Source of the DNA: Phytohabitans houttuyneae
GTDB lineage: Bacteria > Actinomycetota > Actinomycetes > Mycobacteriales > Micromonosporaceae
Length of the DNA stretch: 64,000 nt
Direction of reading: 5' to 3'
NCBI RefSeq assembly: GCF_011764425.1
Contig: NZ_BLPF01000001.1
Span: 921,001 to 985,000 of the forward strand
The first letter of the stretch is position 1, and each line of letters starts with the position of its first letter. This document shows, piece by piece, positions 41,971 through 50,562 of this stretch. The translations under genes and the position numbers were made by a program. Below the pieces are notes generated by a model. It worked only from the letters and a program-made list of their open reading frames with translations, did no database searches and was not told the origin of the DNA.

Positions 41971-42971
41971 CGGGTGCCCTTCTCCGCGTACTGCGCGACG
42001 CTCTCGATGTTCTTCTGGTCGATGAAGGACGGTCCGGTCAGGACGGTCTGGCCGCCGCCGATGACGTTGCCGTTGGTCAGGTACAGCCAGAGCGAGTCGA
42101 CCGCGAGGTAGCCCTGCAGGTACGGCTGCTGGTCGATGGCCCACTGCACGTCGCCGGAGCGGATCGAGCCGACGAGCTCCTTGTTGGTGTCGAACGTGAC
42201 GATCTTCGCGGCGGAACCGGCCTCCTTGGCCGACTCGACGGCGGTGATGGCGATCGGGGCGCCGAGCGTGATGACCCGGTCGACGCTCTTGTCCTGCTGC
42301 AGCTTCGCGGTGATGGTCGACTTGACCGACGGCATGTCCTTGCTGTTCACGTTCAGGTTTTCCACGACACCGGCACCGCCGAAGCCCTTCTTCACGCCCG
42401 CGCACCGGGCCTCCAGCGCGACGTGGCCCTGCTCGTGGATGACGCACAGCACCTTCTTCGCGCCGTCCTGCGCCAGCCGCTGCCCGGCCGCCTCGCCGGC
42501 GATCGACTCGTCCTGCCCGAAGAACTCGGTGACGCCCATCGCCTTCCACTGCTCGAGGCCGGCGTTGAGGGCCACGACCGGGATGCCGGCGGCCACCGCC
42601 TTCTGCACGGCGCCCTGCAGCGCGTCCGGCTTGGCGAGCGTGACCGCGATGCCGTTCACCTTGCTGTCGATCGCGGTCTGGATCAGGTTTGCCTGCTCGG
42701 GGCCGTCGGCGTTGTTGGAGTAGCGCAGCTCGATGTTGTCCTTCTTGGCCGCGGCCTCGGCACCCTTGCGGACCAGGTCCCAGAACGTGTCGCCGGGCAC
42801 CTCGTGCGTGATCATCGCGATCGTGTACCGCGGGGTGTCGGCCACGCCGGTGTTGCCGGAGTCGCTCTTCTCCTCCTCCTGCTTGCCGCCCTCGCTGCTG
42901 CAGCCGGCCGCGGCGAGGGTCAGGACAGCGGCGATGGCGAGCATTCTGCTGGCAGTGCGGTGCGTGGTCAC
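41967..42971 (-). CDS. Sugar/inositol ABC transporter substrate-binding lipoprotein
   Basis: 334 residues. Signal peptide with lipobox [11 protein letters not shown] (Cys ~24), a charged Gly/Glu/Ser tether, then a periplasmic-binding-protein type I fold ([60 protein letters not shown]). Binds a sugar or inositol for import. GTG 42971 has GAGGAGGG at ~7 bases, and 13 bases follow the iolD stop. Position between iolD and the permease makes inositol the likely ligand. Confidence 0.92.
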   Translation of the reverse strand: MTTHRTASRMLAIAAVLTLAAAGCSSEGGKQEEEKSDSGNTGVADTPRYTIAMITHEVPGDTFWDLVRKGAEAAAKKDNIELRYSNNADGPEQANLIQTAIDSKVNGIAVTLAKPDALQGAVQKAVAAGIPVVALNAGLEQWKAMGVTEFFGQDESIAGEAAGQRLAQDGAKKVLCVIHEQGHVALEARCAGVKKGFGGAGVVENLNVNSKDMPSVKSTITAKLQQDKSVDRVITLGAPIAITAVESAKEAGSAAKIVTFDTNKELVGSIRSGDVQWAIDQQPYLQGYLAVDSLWLYLTNGNVIGGGQTVLTGPSFIDQKNIESVAQYAEKGTR

Positions 42972-42984
42972 GGGTGTTCCCTCC

Positions 42985-44865
42985 TCAGCGTCGGGGTGGG
43001 GGTGCCAGATACGGCCGCTGGTTGCCCTTCGCGGCCTCGTACGACTTGCGGGCCTGGCGCGTCGCGTCCAGGGTGGACACCTCGGCGACGGGCACGTCCC
43101 ACCAGGCTCCGCCGTCCGGCGCGGGCACGAGCGGGTCGGTCTCGACGTGCACGAGGATCGGGCCGTCGTGGGCTTTCGCGTCCCGCAGGGCGGCGCGCAG
43201 GTCCTCGATGGTCCTGGCCCGCAGCACGGGCACGCCGAGGCTGGCCGCGTTGGCCGCGAGGTCCACCGGGAGGACGTCGCCGTCGAGGCGGCCGGTGTCC
43301 GGGTTTCGGTAGCGGTAGCGGGTGCCGAAGCGCGGTGCGCCGACCGTCTCGGAGAGCGCGCCGATGGAGGCGAAGCCGTGGTTCTGCACGAGGACCACGA
43401 TGAGCTTGACGCCTTCCTGCACGGCGGTGACAAGCTCGGAGGACATCATCAGGTACGAGCCGTCGCCGACGAGCACGAAGACGTCCCGGTCCGGGGCCGC
43501 CATTTTCGCGCCGAGGCCTCCCGCGATCTCGTAGCCCATGCAGGAGTACCCGTACTCCACGTGGTAGCCCTTCGGGTCCCGGCTGCGCCACAGCTTGTGC
43601 AGATCGCCGGGCATCGAGCCGGCCGCGCAGACGACCACGTCGCGGGGCGCGGAGACCTCGTTGACCGCGCCGATCACCTCCGACTGGGCGGGCAGCGGGC
43701 CGTGGCCGAGGTGGTACGCCCGCTCGACCGTCCCGTCCCACTCGGCGGCGAGCCGGCGGGCCTCCTCGCGGTACCCGTCGCCGACCGACCATCCGGTCAG
43801 CGCGCCGGTGAGGGCCCGCAGCGCCTGCCGGGCGTCGGCGACGACGCTCAGGCCGGCGTGCTTGGCGGCGTCGAAGGCGGCCACGTTCACGTTGACGAAG
43901 GCCGCCTGCCCGAACGCGCTCCGCGACGCGGTGGTGAAGTCGCTGTACCGGGTGCCGACGCCGATGACGAGGTCGGCCTCGCGGGCCATGTGCACGGCGG
44001 CGGTGGTGCCGGTCGCGCCGGCGGCGCCGAGGGCGAGCGGATGGTCGTACGGCAGCGCGCCCTTGCCCGCCTGGGTCTCCGCGACCGGGATGCCGGTGGC
44101 CTCGGCGAGCGAGCGCAGCGCGTCCGTCGCGCCGGAGTAGATGACGCCGCCGCCGGCGACAAGCAGTGGCCGGCGGGCGCCGCGGATGGCCGCGACCGCG
44201 CGGGCGAGCGCGGCCGGCTCGGGCACCGGCCGGGGCACGTGCCACACCCGGTGTGCGAACAGCTCCTCGGGCCAGTCGAACGCCTCGGCCTGCACGTCCT
44301 GCGGCAGCGCGAGCGTGACCGCGCCGGTCTCCGCCGGGTCGGTCAGCACCCGCATCGCGCCGAGCAGTGCGGACGGCAGCTGCTCGGGCCGCCACACCCG
44401 GTCGAAGAAGCGGGACACCGGCCGGAGCGCGTCGTTGACCGACACGTCCCCGGCGCGCGGGTCCTCCAGCTGCTGGAGCACGGGGTCGGCGACGCGGGTG
44501 GCGAAGACGTCGCCGGGCAGCAGCAGGACGGGCAGCCGGTTGATGGTGGCGAGCGCCGCGCCGGTCACCATGTTGGTGGCGCCGGGCCCGATCGACGAGG
44601 TACAGGCGAGCGTGCTGAGCCGGTCGCGCATCCGGGCGAACGCGGCGGCCGCGTGCACCATGGCCTGCTCGTTGCGGGACTGGTAGTACGGCAGCGCGCC
44701 CGGCTCGCGCTGCTCCGCCTCGTAGAGCGCCTGGCCGATGCCGGCGACGTTGCCGTGGCCGAAGATGCCGAAGCAGCCGGCGAAAAGCCTGTGCTCCACG
44801 CCGTCCCGCTCGGTGTGCTGGGCGGCGAGGAAGCGCACGAGCGCCTGGGCGACGGTGAGCCTCAT
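42985..44865 (-). CDS. iolD: 3D-(3,5/4)-trihydroxycyclohexane-1,2-dione hydrolase
   Basis: 626 residues, a thiamin-diphosphate enzyme. N-terminal MRLTVAQALVRFLAAQ and GCFGIFGHGNVAGIGQALYE, the catalytic-Glu region YYQSRNEQAMVHAAAAFARM, central GGGVIYSGATDALRSL, and ThDP/Mg motif VGDGSYLMMSSELVTAV with a downstream NHGFASIG. It opens the cyclitol ring to 5-deoxy-glucuronate. ATG 44865 overlaps the iolB stop (ATGA). Confidence 0.95.
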   Translation of the reverse strand: MRLTVAQALVRFLAAQHTERDGVEHRLFAGCFGIFGHGNVAGIGQALYEAEQREPGALPYYQSRNEQAMVHAAAAFARMRDRLSTLACTSSIGPGATNMVTGAALATINRLPVLLLPGDVFATRVADPVLQQLEDPRAGDVSVNDALRPVSRFFDRVWRPEQLPSALLGAMRVLTDPAETGAVTLALPQDVQAEAFDWPEELFAHRVWHVPRPVPEPAALARAVAAIRGARRPLLVAGGGVIYSGATDALRSLAEATGIPVAETQAGKGALPYDHPLALGAAGATGTTAAVHMAREADLVIGVGTRYSDFTTASRSAFGQAAFVNVNVAAFDAAKHAGLSVVADARQALRALTGALTGWSVGDGYREEARRLAAEWDGTVERAYHLGHGPLPAQSEVIGAVNEVSAPRDVVVCAAGSMPGDLHKLWRSRDPKGYHVEYGYSCMGYEIAGGLGAKMAAPDRDVFVLVGDGSYLMMSSELVTAVQEGVKLIVVLVQNHGFASIGALSETVGAPRFGTRYRYRNPDTGRLDGDVLPVDLAANAASLGVPVLRARTIEDLRAALRDAKAHDGPILVHVETDPLVPAPDGGAWWDVPVAEVSTLDATRQARKSYEAAKGNQRPYLAPPPRR

Positions 44866-45647
44866 GTGGTCACTCCACTTCGGAACGGCAGCCTGGGGTC
44901 GACGGCCTGGGAAGCCCAGGTGTCCCGGATCCAGGCGTGTGCCGGGTCGTCGCAGATCTCCCAGGCGCGGCGGGGGCCGGCCATCACGTTGAGGTAGTAG
45001 AGGTCGTAGCCGGGCGCGGCCATCGACGGCCCGTGCCAGCCCCGCGGGATCAGCACCACGTCGCCGCCGCGGACCTCGGCGAGCACGTCGACGTCCGGGC
45101 CGTAGACGCGCTGGTACGCCATGCCGGAGCCGCGCACCTCGAAGTAGTAGATCTCCTCCAGCACGGACTCGCCGGGCCGGTCCTCGTCGTGCTTGTGCGG
45201 CGGGTACGACGACCAGTTGCCGCCGGGTGTCAGCACCTCGCAGGCGATCAGCCGGTCGGCCTCGAAGACGCCGGGCGTGCAGAAGTTGTTGACCTGCCGC
45301 GAGCAGCTGCCCGCCCCGCGCAGCTCGACGGGGACGCCGGCGGCCGGTCCGTAGCGAGGCGGGAGGCGCCGCGAGGCCCGTGCGGTGGGTACCGCGAAAC
45401 GCCCCTGCCCGGTCACGGTGACGGCGGCGTCGCGGGGCGCGTACGCGAAGTCGGTCACCCCGGCGAAGACGTCCTCCCGACCGTCCAGAGTGAACACCTC
45501 GCCGTCACACTCCACAGTGCACGATCCGGACAGCGGCACGACGAGCACCTCGTCCTCGCCGGTCTCGAAGGTGACCGCCCCGTCGAGGTCGAGCACGCGC
45601 AGGCCGGAGTACCGCCAGCCGGCCGACTCGGGGGTCACGGAGGTCAC
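44862..45647 (-). CDS. iolB: 5-deoxy-glucuronate isomerase
   Basis: 261 residues, cupin family. SYPPHKHDEDRPGESVLEEI supplies metal-binding His/Glu, and GDVVLIPRGWHGPSMAAPGYD the second cupin motif; C-terminal YYLNVMAGPRRAWEI. Converts 5-deoxy-glucuronate to 5-dehydro-2-deoxygluconate. GTG 45647 overlaps the stop of the aldolase gene (GTGA). Confidence 0.94.
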   Translation of the reverse strand: MTSVTPESAGWRYSGLRVLDLDGAVTFETGEDEVLVVPLSGSCTVECDGEVFTLDGREDVFAGVTDFAYAPRDAAVTVTGQGRFAVPTARASRRLPPRYGPAAGVPVELRGAGSCSRQVNNFCTPGVFEADRLIACEVLTPGGNWSSYPPHKHDEDRPGESVLEEIYYFEVRGSGMAYQRVYGPDVDVLAEVRGGDVVLIPRGWHGPSMAAPGYDLYYLNVMAGPRRAWEICDDPAHAWIRDTWASQAVDPRLPFRSGVTT

Positions 45648-46522
45648 AGCAGGCTCACCGCCGTGTCGACCGCGCCGGCCACGTCGTCGTCGGCCGGGTA
45701 GAGCAGCGAACGGCCGGCCACGATCCCCTTGACGGTCGGCAGGCGCAGCGCCTTCTGCCAGCCCTCGAACGCGGCGTCGCGGTCGGCCGGCACCTCGCCG
45801 CCGAGCAGCAGCGCGGGGAGCGTGGACGCGGCCATCACGCGCTCCATGTCGTCGACGACCGGCACCTTCAGCCACGTGTACGCCGAGGTCCCGCCCAGCC
45901 CGGACGCGACCGAGATGGCGCGCACCATCGCGTCGGGGGTCAGCTCGTTTGTCGAGCGGCCGTCGACGCGGCGGCTGACGAACGGCTCCACCATCGCCAT
46001 CAGCCGCCGCCCGGCGAGCGCGTCGACCGCCCGCGCGCACGCCTCCATCGTGGACACCGTGGCCGCGTCGTCCGGGTCGATGCGCAGGAGCATCTTGCCG
46101 CCGTCGAAGCCGGCCGCGGCGATCGCCTCCGCGCCGTACCCCGTGAAGCGGTCGTCGATCTCGAACGCGCTGCCGGAGAGCCCTCCCCGGTTCATCGAGC
46201 CGACCACCACCTTGCCGTCGAGCGCGCCGAGCAGCAGCAGGTCCTCCAGCACGTCGGCGGTGCCGAGGACGCCGTCGACGCCGGGGCGGGCGAGCGCCAC
46301 GCAGAGCCGCTCGAGCAGGTCGGCGCGGTCCGCCATCGCGGTCGGGCGGCGGCCGGCGCCGAGCGAGCCGCGCGCCGGGTGGTCGGCGGCGACAAGGACC
46401 AGCCGGTCGTGGCCGCCGCCGGTGAACAGCAGGGCCCGGTGCCGCGCGGCGGCCGCCTCGGCGATGGCCCGCGGGCGGTGCACCCGGGCGTCGATGACGG
46501 CGGCGAGCCGCTCAGCGAACAT
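45644..46522 (-). CDS. Cgl0158-type (beta/alpha)8 aldolase of the inositol cluster
   Basis: 292 residues. LVLVAADHPARGSLGAG, GVLGTADVLEDLLLLGALDG, KMLLRIDPDDAATVSTMEAC and LMAMVEPFVSRRVDG are family marks of the deoxyribose-phosphate-aldolase-like Cgl0158 protein found in actinobacterial inositol loci. It probably cleaves the phosphorylated 2-deoxy-5-keto-gluconate, the IolJ step; no canonical IolJ is in the window. ATG 46522 overlaps iolC by 11 bases. The frame is open to 46657, but that part is the iolC shadow. Confidence 0.82.
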   Translation of the reverse strand: MFAERLAAVIDARVHRPRAIAEAAAARHRALLFTGGGHDRLVLVAADHPARGSLGAGRRPTAMADRADLLERLCVALARPGVDGVLGTADVLEDLLLLGALDGKVVVGSMNRGGLSGSAFEIDDRFTGYGAEAIAAAGFDGGKMLLRIDPDDAATVSTMEACARAVDALAGRRLMAMVEPFVSRRVDGRSTNELTPDAMVRAISVASGLGGTSAYTWLKVPVVDDMERVMAASTLPALLLGGEVPADRDAAFEGWQKALRLPTVKGIVAGRSLLYPADDDVAGAVDTAVSLL

Positions 46523-47507
46523 GCTCTTCGACCTCGTCCACAGTGGGCATCGCGTCGGAGCACGCGAGGCGCCCGGCGACGATCGCGCCGGCGGCGTTGG
46601 CGAAGCGCATGACCCGGGCGGTCTCCCACCCGGCGAGCAGGCCGTGGCAGAGGGCACCGCCGAACGCGTCGCCCGCGCCCAGCCCGTTCACCACCTCGAC
46701 GGGCACCGGCGGCACCTCGACCGCGCCGGAGGCGTCGACGGCCAGTACCCCTCGCGGGCCCTGCTTGACGACGGCGAGCTCGGCGCCCCGGTCGCGGAGC
46801 GCCTTCGCCGCGGCGGCCGGGTCCCGCTCGGCGACGGCGGTGTGGCACTCGTCGAGGTTGCCGACGGCGACCGTGGCGTAGGGCAGCGCCTGCTGGAGCC
46901 AGCGCCGCGCCTCCTCGCGCGACGGCCAGAACATCTCCCGGTAGTCGAGGTCGAGCACCGTGATCCCGGCCCGGTCGCGCAGGCGCAACGCGGCGAGCGT
47001 GGCGGATCGGCTCGGCTCCTCGCACAGCCCGGTGCCGGTCACCCAGAAGACGCCCGCGCCGCGGATCGCCTCGGCGTCCAGCTCGTCGGCTCTGATCTGC
47101 AGGTCAGGGGCGCTGGGCAGGCGGTAGAAGTAGAGCGGGAAGTCGTCCGGCGGGAAGATCTCGCAGAACGTCACGGGCGTCGGCAGGTGCGGGACCGCCG
47201 TCACGTACCGGTCGTCCACGCCGTAGCCGCGCAGTGCGCTGTGGACGAAGTCGCCGAACGGGTCGGCGCCGGTGCGGGTGATGACCGCGACCCGCCGCCC
47301 GTAGCGGGCGGCGGCGACCGCGACGTTGGTGGGGCTGCCTCCCAGGTACTTGCCGAACGTCTCCACCTCCGCCAGCCCGACGCCCACCTGGAGCGGGTAG
47401 ATGTCCACACCGACCCGGCCCATCGTGAGAACGTCAAGGTTTTCTGGACGCTTCTCGTCGTTTCGCGGGCCCGCGAAACGACGGCCAGCGCCGGGAGGGT
47501 TGCCCAT
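46512..47507 (-). CDS. iolC: 5-dehydro-2-deoxygluconokinase
   Basis: 331 residues, PfkB kinase family. MGRVGVDIYPLQ (here ~residue 29), YLGGSPTNVAVAAARYG, NLDECHTAV, and the C-terminal PfkB signature EVVNGLGAGDAFGGALCHG with catalytic Asp. Phosphorylates 2-deoxy-5-keto-gluconate. ATG 47507 is the only start before the conserved core; it adds ~25 residues (MGNPPGAGRRFAGPRNDEKR) whose codons contain a 28-bp perfect palindrome. Overlaps iolE by one base and the aldolase by 11. Confidence 0.92.
   Translation of the reverse strand: MGNPPGAGRRFAGPRNDEKRPENLDVLTMGRVGVDIYPLQVGVGLAEVETFGKYLGGSPTNVAVAAARYGRRVAVITRTGADPFGDFVHSALRGYGVDDRYVTAVPHLPTPVTFCEIFPPDDFPLYFYRLPSAPDLQIRADELDAEAIRGAGVFWVTGTGLCEEPSRSATLAALRLRDRAGITVLDLDYREMFWPSREEARRWLQQALPYATVAVGNLDECHTAVAERDPAAAAKALRDRGAELAVVKQGPRGVLAVDASGAVEVPPVPVEVVNGLGAGDAFGGALCHGLLAGWETARVMRFANAAGAIVAGRLACSDAMPTVDEVEEHVR
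47456..47483. repeat. 28-bp perfect palindrome inside the iolC 5' end
   Basis: Each 14-base half reads CGTCGTTTCGCGGG; the second half is its exact reverse complement, with no loop. It lies 25 bases into iolC and encodes the non-conserved part of the N-terminal extension (RRFAGPRND). Such long exact symmetry is unlikely by chance and looks like an inserted or selected site. In the mRNA it would form a strong hairpin just after the start codon. Confidence 0.85.
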
Positions 47508-48352
47508 CAGAGGCTCCGCAGGTATTCCACGCTCGCGGCCACGTCCGGCAGCGGGTCGGCGTCGGGCCCGGTGAGCACGACGTCCTGCTCCAGCACGAAC
47601 CACCCGTCGTAGCCGGCGGCGTCGAGCGAGCGCACGATGCCGGCGATGTCGACGTCGCCCTTGCCCAGCGGGCGGAACATGCCCGCGCGCACCGCCTCCG
47701 TGTACGACACGTCGCCGCCCCGCACCCGCGCGGCGAGCCCGGCGTCGACGTCCTTGAGGTGCACGTGCGCGACCCGCCCCGGGTGCTCGGCGGCGATCCC
47801 GGCCGGGTCGGCGCCGCCGACCGTGAGGTGGCCGGTGTCCAGGCAGAGCGGGACCGCGCAGCCGGCGAGGACCCGCTCGACGTCGTCCGCCGTCTCCACC
47901 ATCGTGCCGACGTGCGGGTGGAGCGTGGGTGTGAGGCCGGCGGCGGTCACCGCGGCCGCGGCACCGTCCAGGTTGGACAGCAGCGTGGCCCAGCCGGCCG
48001 TGTCGAGCTGCGGACGTGCGTCGTACCCCTGGCGGCCGGTGTCCGCGGCGAGCACCACGGTGTCGGCGCCGGCGGCCGCGTAGCGCGTGGCGACCGCGCC
48101 CACTTCCGGCCGGGGATCGTGGCCGGGCTCGTGCAGGACGGCCGGCACGAAACCGCCGACCGCGCGCAGGCCGTGCGCGGCGAGCAGGCCGGCGGGATCA
48201 TCGGGGAGGTATCCCACCGGCCCGAACTCGGTGGCCGCGAGGCCCAGGGAGTGCATCTCGCCGAGCACGCGCCCGGCCGGCAGCTGGAAGCCCCAGCCGG
48301 GCACCTCACACACGCCCCAGGAGATGGGTGCGCCCGCGATGCGCAACTCCAC
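47507..48352 (-). CDS. iolE: Inosose dehydratase-like TIM-barrel protein
   Basis: 281 residues of the xylose-isomerase-like TIM barrel. AGAPISWGVCEVPGWGFQLP is the IolE N-terminal signature, followed by TEFGPVGYLPDDP, TLHPHVGTMVET, LCLDTGHLTVGG and VHLKDVDAGLAARVRGGDVS, holding metal ligands. Dehydrates 2-keto-myo-inositol. GTG 48352 has GGAGGG at ~5 bases. First gene of the operon; a TTGACA-like -35 (48423-48428 on the minus strand) and a palindrome lie just upstream. Confidence 0.92.
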   Translation of the reverse strand: MELRIAGAPISWGVCEVPGWGFQLPAGRVLGEMHSLGLAATEFGPVGYLPDDPAGLLAAHGLRAVGGFVPAVLHEPGHDPRPEVGAVATRYAAAGADTVVLAADTGRQGYDARPQLDTAGWATLLSNLDGAAAAVTAAGLTPTLHPHVGTMVETADDVERVLAGCAVPLCLDTGHLTVGGADPAGIAAEHPGRVAHVHLKDVDAGLAARVRGGDVSYTEAVRAGMFRPLGKGDVDIAGIVRSLDAAGYDGWFVLEQDVVLTGPDADPLPDVAASVEYLRSL

Positions 48353-48379
48353 GTAGTCCCTCCCCAGGATTAGCAGAAA

Positions 48380-48428
48380 GTGACACCCGTGTTACGGGTC
48401 ACACTCCCCGGGTCGGAGACTTTGTCAA
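48380..48428 (-). promoter_or_regulatory. Putative iol promoter and operator
   Basis: On the minus strand TTGACA (48428-48423) is followed 17 bases later by AGTGTG (48405-48400), a usable though weak -10. Overlapping the -10 and start region is the imperfect palindrome GTGACCCGT-AAC-ACGGGTGTCAC (48402-48380, minus strand). A repressor bound there would block transcription of iolE onward. The GntR protein encoded at 38453-39196 is the natural candidate; binding is inferred from position only. Confidence 0.5.
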
Positions 48429-48438
48429 TACATTCTGA

Positions 48439-49254
48439 CTAAGTGCCAGCCAGCTGGCGCTGCAGCTCGCGCCGCCTTGTCCACCAGCGGACGGCAAACC
48501 AGCAGCTCGTGGTCAGTGCGGCACCGGCGACCGCATCGACGATGTAGTGGTTCGCGGTGAGCACGACCGCGAGTGTCATCGCCACCGGCATCGCCACGCC
48601 GAGCACCTTCACCCACAGCCGCCTCGCGGCGACCGCGATCGCGATGCCCATCAGCAGGTCCCAGCCGACGTGGAGGCTGGGCACGGCCGCGTACTGGTTG
48701 GTGAACATGGGCGGCTGCAGCACCCGGTACGCGTGGGAGCTGACCGTCACGGTGTCGACCATGCCCATCGGCGCCAGCCGCGGCGGCGCGACCGGAAACG
48801 TCGCGAAGATCACCATGCCGATCGCCCCGGAGAGGATCATCGCGTTGCGCGTGCGGAGGTAGATGACCGGGTGCCGCCGGGCCAGCCAGATGAGCGTGAC
48901 CGCGATGACCGGCCAGTGGCCCCAGATGTAGATCCAGTTGAACACGGTGCTGACCCGCGAGGAGCTCGCGAACGTGTCCTGCAGCCACTGCTCGTGGTGC
49001 AGCCCGAGCGCCGCCTCGAGGTCGACCACGCGGGCCGCGTTCGCGACCGCCGTCGTGACTGAGCCCTCAGTCAGGTGCCGGACGCCGAAGTAGATGACAA
49101 TGGCTCCCAGCAAGATGATGATCTGCTGCCCGAGCCGGACCGGTGGATGCGTGCGCGCGGTGCCGGTATCCACCGTGGTCTCGGCCCGCGCCCTCGTCAT
49201 GGGCGGTGCGCCGGCACCCGGCCGGACCTGCCCCGTCCCCGTAATGACCGCCAT
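48439..49254 (-). CDS. PAP2-superfamily membrane phosphatase
   Basis: 271 residues with six membrane segments. PAP2 residues are visible as AAVPSLHVGWDLLMG (PSxH) and LTANHYIVDAVAGA (H...D). The protein could dephosphorylate a lipid such as phosphatidate or a polyprenyl pyrophosphate. ATG 49254 has GGAGG at ~9 bases; the frame is open to 49302. Divergent from the Eis-like acetyltransferase. Confidence 0.85.
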   Translation of the reverse strand: MAVITGTGQVRPGAGAPPMTRARAETTVDTGTARTHPPVRLGQQIIILLGAIVIYFGVRHLTEGSVTTAVANAARVVDLEAALGLHHEQWLQDTFASSSRVSTVFNWIYIWGHWPVIAVTLIWLARRHPVIYLRTRNAMILSGAIGMVIFATFPVAPPRLAPMGMVDTVTVSSHAYRVLQPPMFTNQYAAVPSLHVGWDLLMGIAIAVAARRLWVKVLGVAMPVAMTLAVVLTANHYIVDAVAGAALTTSCWFAVRWWTRRRELQRQLAGT

Positions 49255-49374
49255 GAGCACAGCCTCCAACCTGATCTTCACACTTCCATCCGGGCCCGGC
49301 ACCGACTTCCCCTGATTCCGGAATGGGACTGGAGGGTGAGAACGCCCTAGGGGTTACGTGGTTTGCTGGTGCGC

Positions 49375-50562
49375 ATGAAGATCCGGCGGATCAATGGAGA
49401 CGAGCGGCTCACACACGCTTTCCCCCTTCAGGCGTACGCCTTCGAGGCGAGCCCGGCTCCCCTGGAAGACGCAGCCAAGTACCGCGGCTATCTCCCCTTC
49501 CAGGAGGACAGCGTCACCCTGGTGGCGGAGGAGGACGGCACCTCCCTCGCCGCCGTCTCCGCCGTCCCGATGCGGCAGAACGTGCGCGGCACGCTCCACC
49601 CCATGGCCGGGGTCGCGAGCGTGGCCGTGCACCCCCTCGCCCGCCGCCGCGGCCACGTCCGCACATTGCTCACCCGCCTGCTCGGCGACATGCGTGACGG
49701 CGGTCACGCGGTCAGCGCGCTGTACCCGTTCCGGCCCTCGTTCTACGAGCGCTTCGGGTACGTCGGGCTGCCGAAGCGGCGCCGGGTCACGTTCGCGCCA
49801 CGCGACCTCGCCTCCCTCGTCCGCGCCGACCTGCCCGGCGAGGTCACGTGGGAGCGGATCGGCACGGGGTACGACGCGTACCGCGCGTTCACGCTGCGGC
49901 TGGCCGAGCGGCGGCACGGGTTCGCGGTGTTTCCCGACTCCCGCGCCGAGCGGCTACGCGCGGACGACGCGCACTGGGTCCTCACCGCTCGGGTGGATGG
50001 CGAGGTGGCCGCCGCGGCGACGTACCGGATCACCGGCTTCGGCGCCGAGATGGAGGTGGACGACCTGCTCACCACCACGCCGCTGAGCCGCACGCTGCTG
50101 CTGCAGTTCTTCGCGCGGCACGTCGACCAGGTCGAGAAGGTCACCGCCCGCGTGGCGGCGGACGAGTTGCCCGAGCTGTGGGCCACCGACCTGGAGGTGG
50201 TCACCGAGTCACGCACGCGGATACCCAACATGAACGCGCCGATGGCGCGCGTCCTGGCCGTCGCACCACTCGCCGGCACCGCGGTGGGGCCGGGCCGCGT
50301 GGTGGTCGAGGTGGTCGACGACCCCTTCATCGCCGGTACGTACCTGCTGGACGGCCACGGCGGCCGGCTGGAGGTGGGCGGCGACGCGTCCGGCGTGCCC
50401 CGGGCGACGCTGCGGGCGGCCGGCCTTTCCGCGCTCGTGTACGGCGTGCTGGACCCGGACGAGCTGCCGCTACGCGGGTTCGGCGCCGTGCCCGCCGACG
50501 CCGGCGCCGAGCTGCGGACGCTCTTCCCGCGCGCCGTCCCCTACGTCTTCGCCGACTTCTGA
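49375..50562 (+). CDS. Eis-like GNAT-family N-acetyltransferase
   Basis: 395 residues in the two-GNAT plus SCP2-like layout of Eis proteins. The acetyl-CoA loop is VASVAVHPLARRRGHVRTLL, followed by PSFYERFGYV, and the C-terminal part has TRIPNMNAPMARVLAV and ALVYGVLDPDEL. Eis enzymes acetylate aminoglycosides or host proteins in mycobacteria; the natural substrate here is unknown. ATG 49375 is chosen; a TTG four codons earlier is possible. The 3' 93 bases are antisense to the end of the CcdA gene. Confidence 0.85.
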   Translation: MKIRRINGDERLTHAFPLQAYAFEASPAPLEDAAKYRGYLPFQEDSVTLVAEEDGTSLAAVSAVPMRQNVRGTLHPMAGVASVAVHPLARRRGHVRTLLTRLLGDMRDGGHAVSALYPFRPSFYERFGYVGLPKRRRVTFAPRDLASLVRADLPGEVTWERIGTGYDAYRAFTLRLAERRHGFAVFPDSRAERLRADDAHWVLTARVDGEVAAAATYRITGFGAEMEVDDLLTTTPLSRTLLLQFFARHVDQVEKVTARVAADELPELWATDLEVVTESRTRIPNMNAPMARVLAVAPLAGTAVGPGRVVVEVVDDPFIAGTYLLDGHGGRLEVGGDASGVPRATLRAAGLSALVYGVLDPDELPLRGFGAVPADAGAELRTLFPRAVPYVFADF

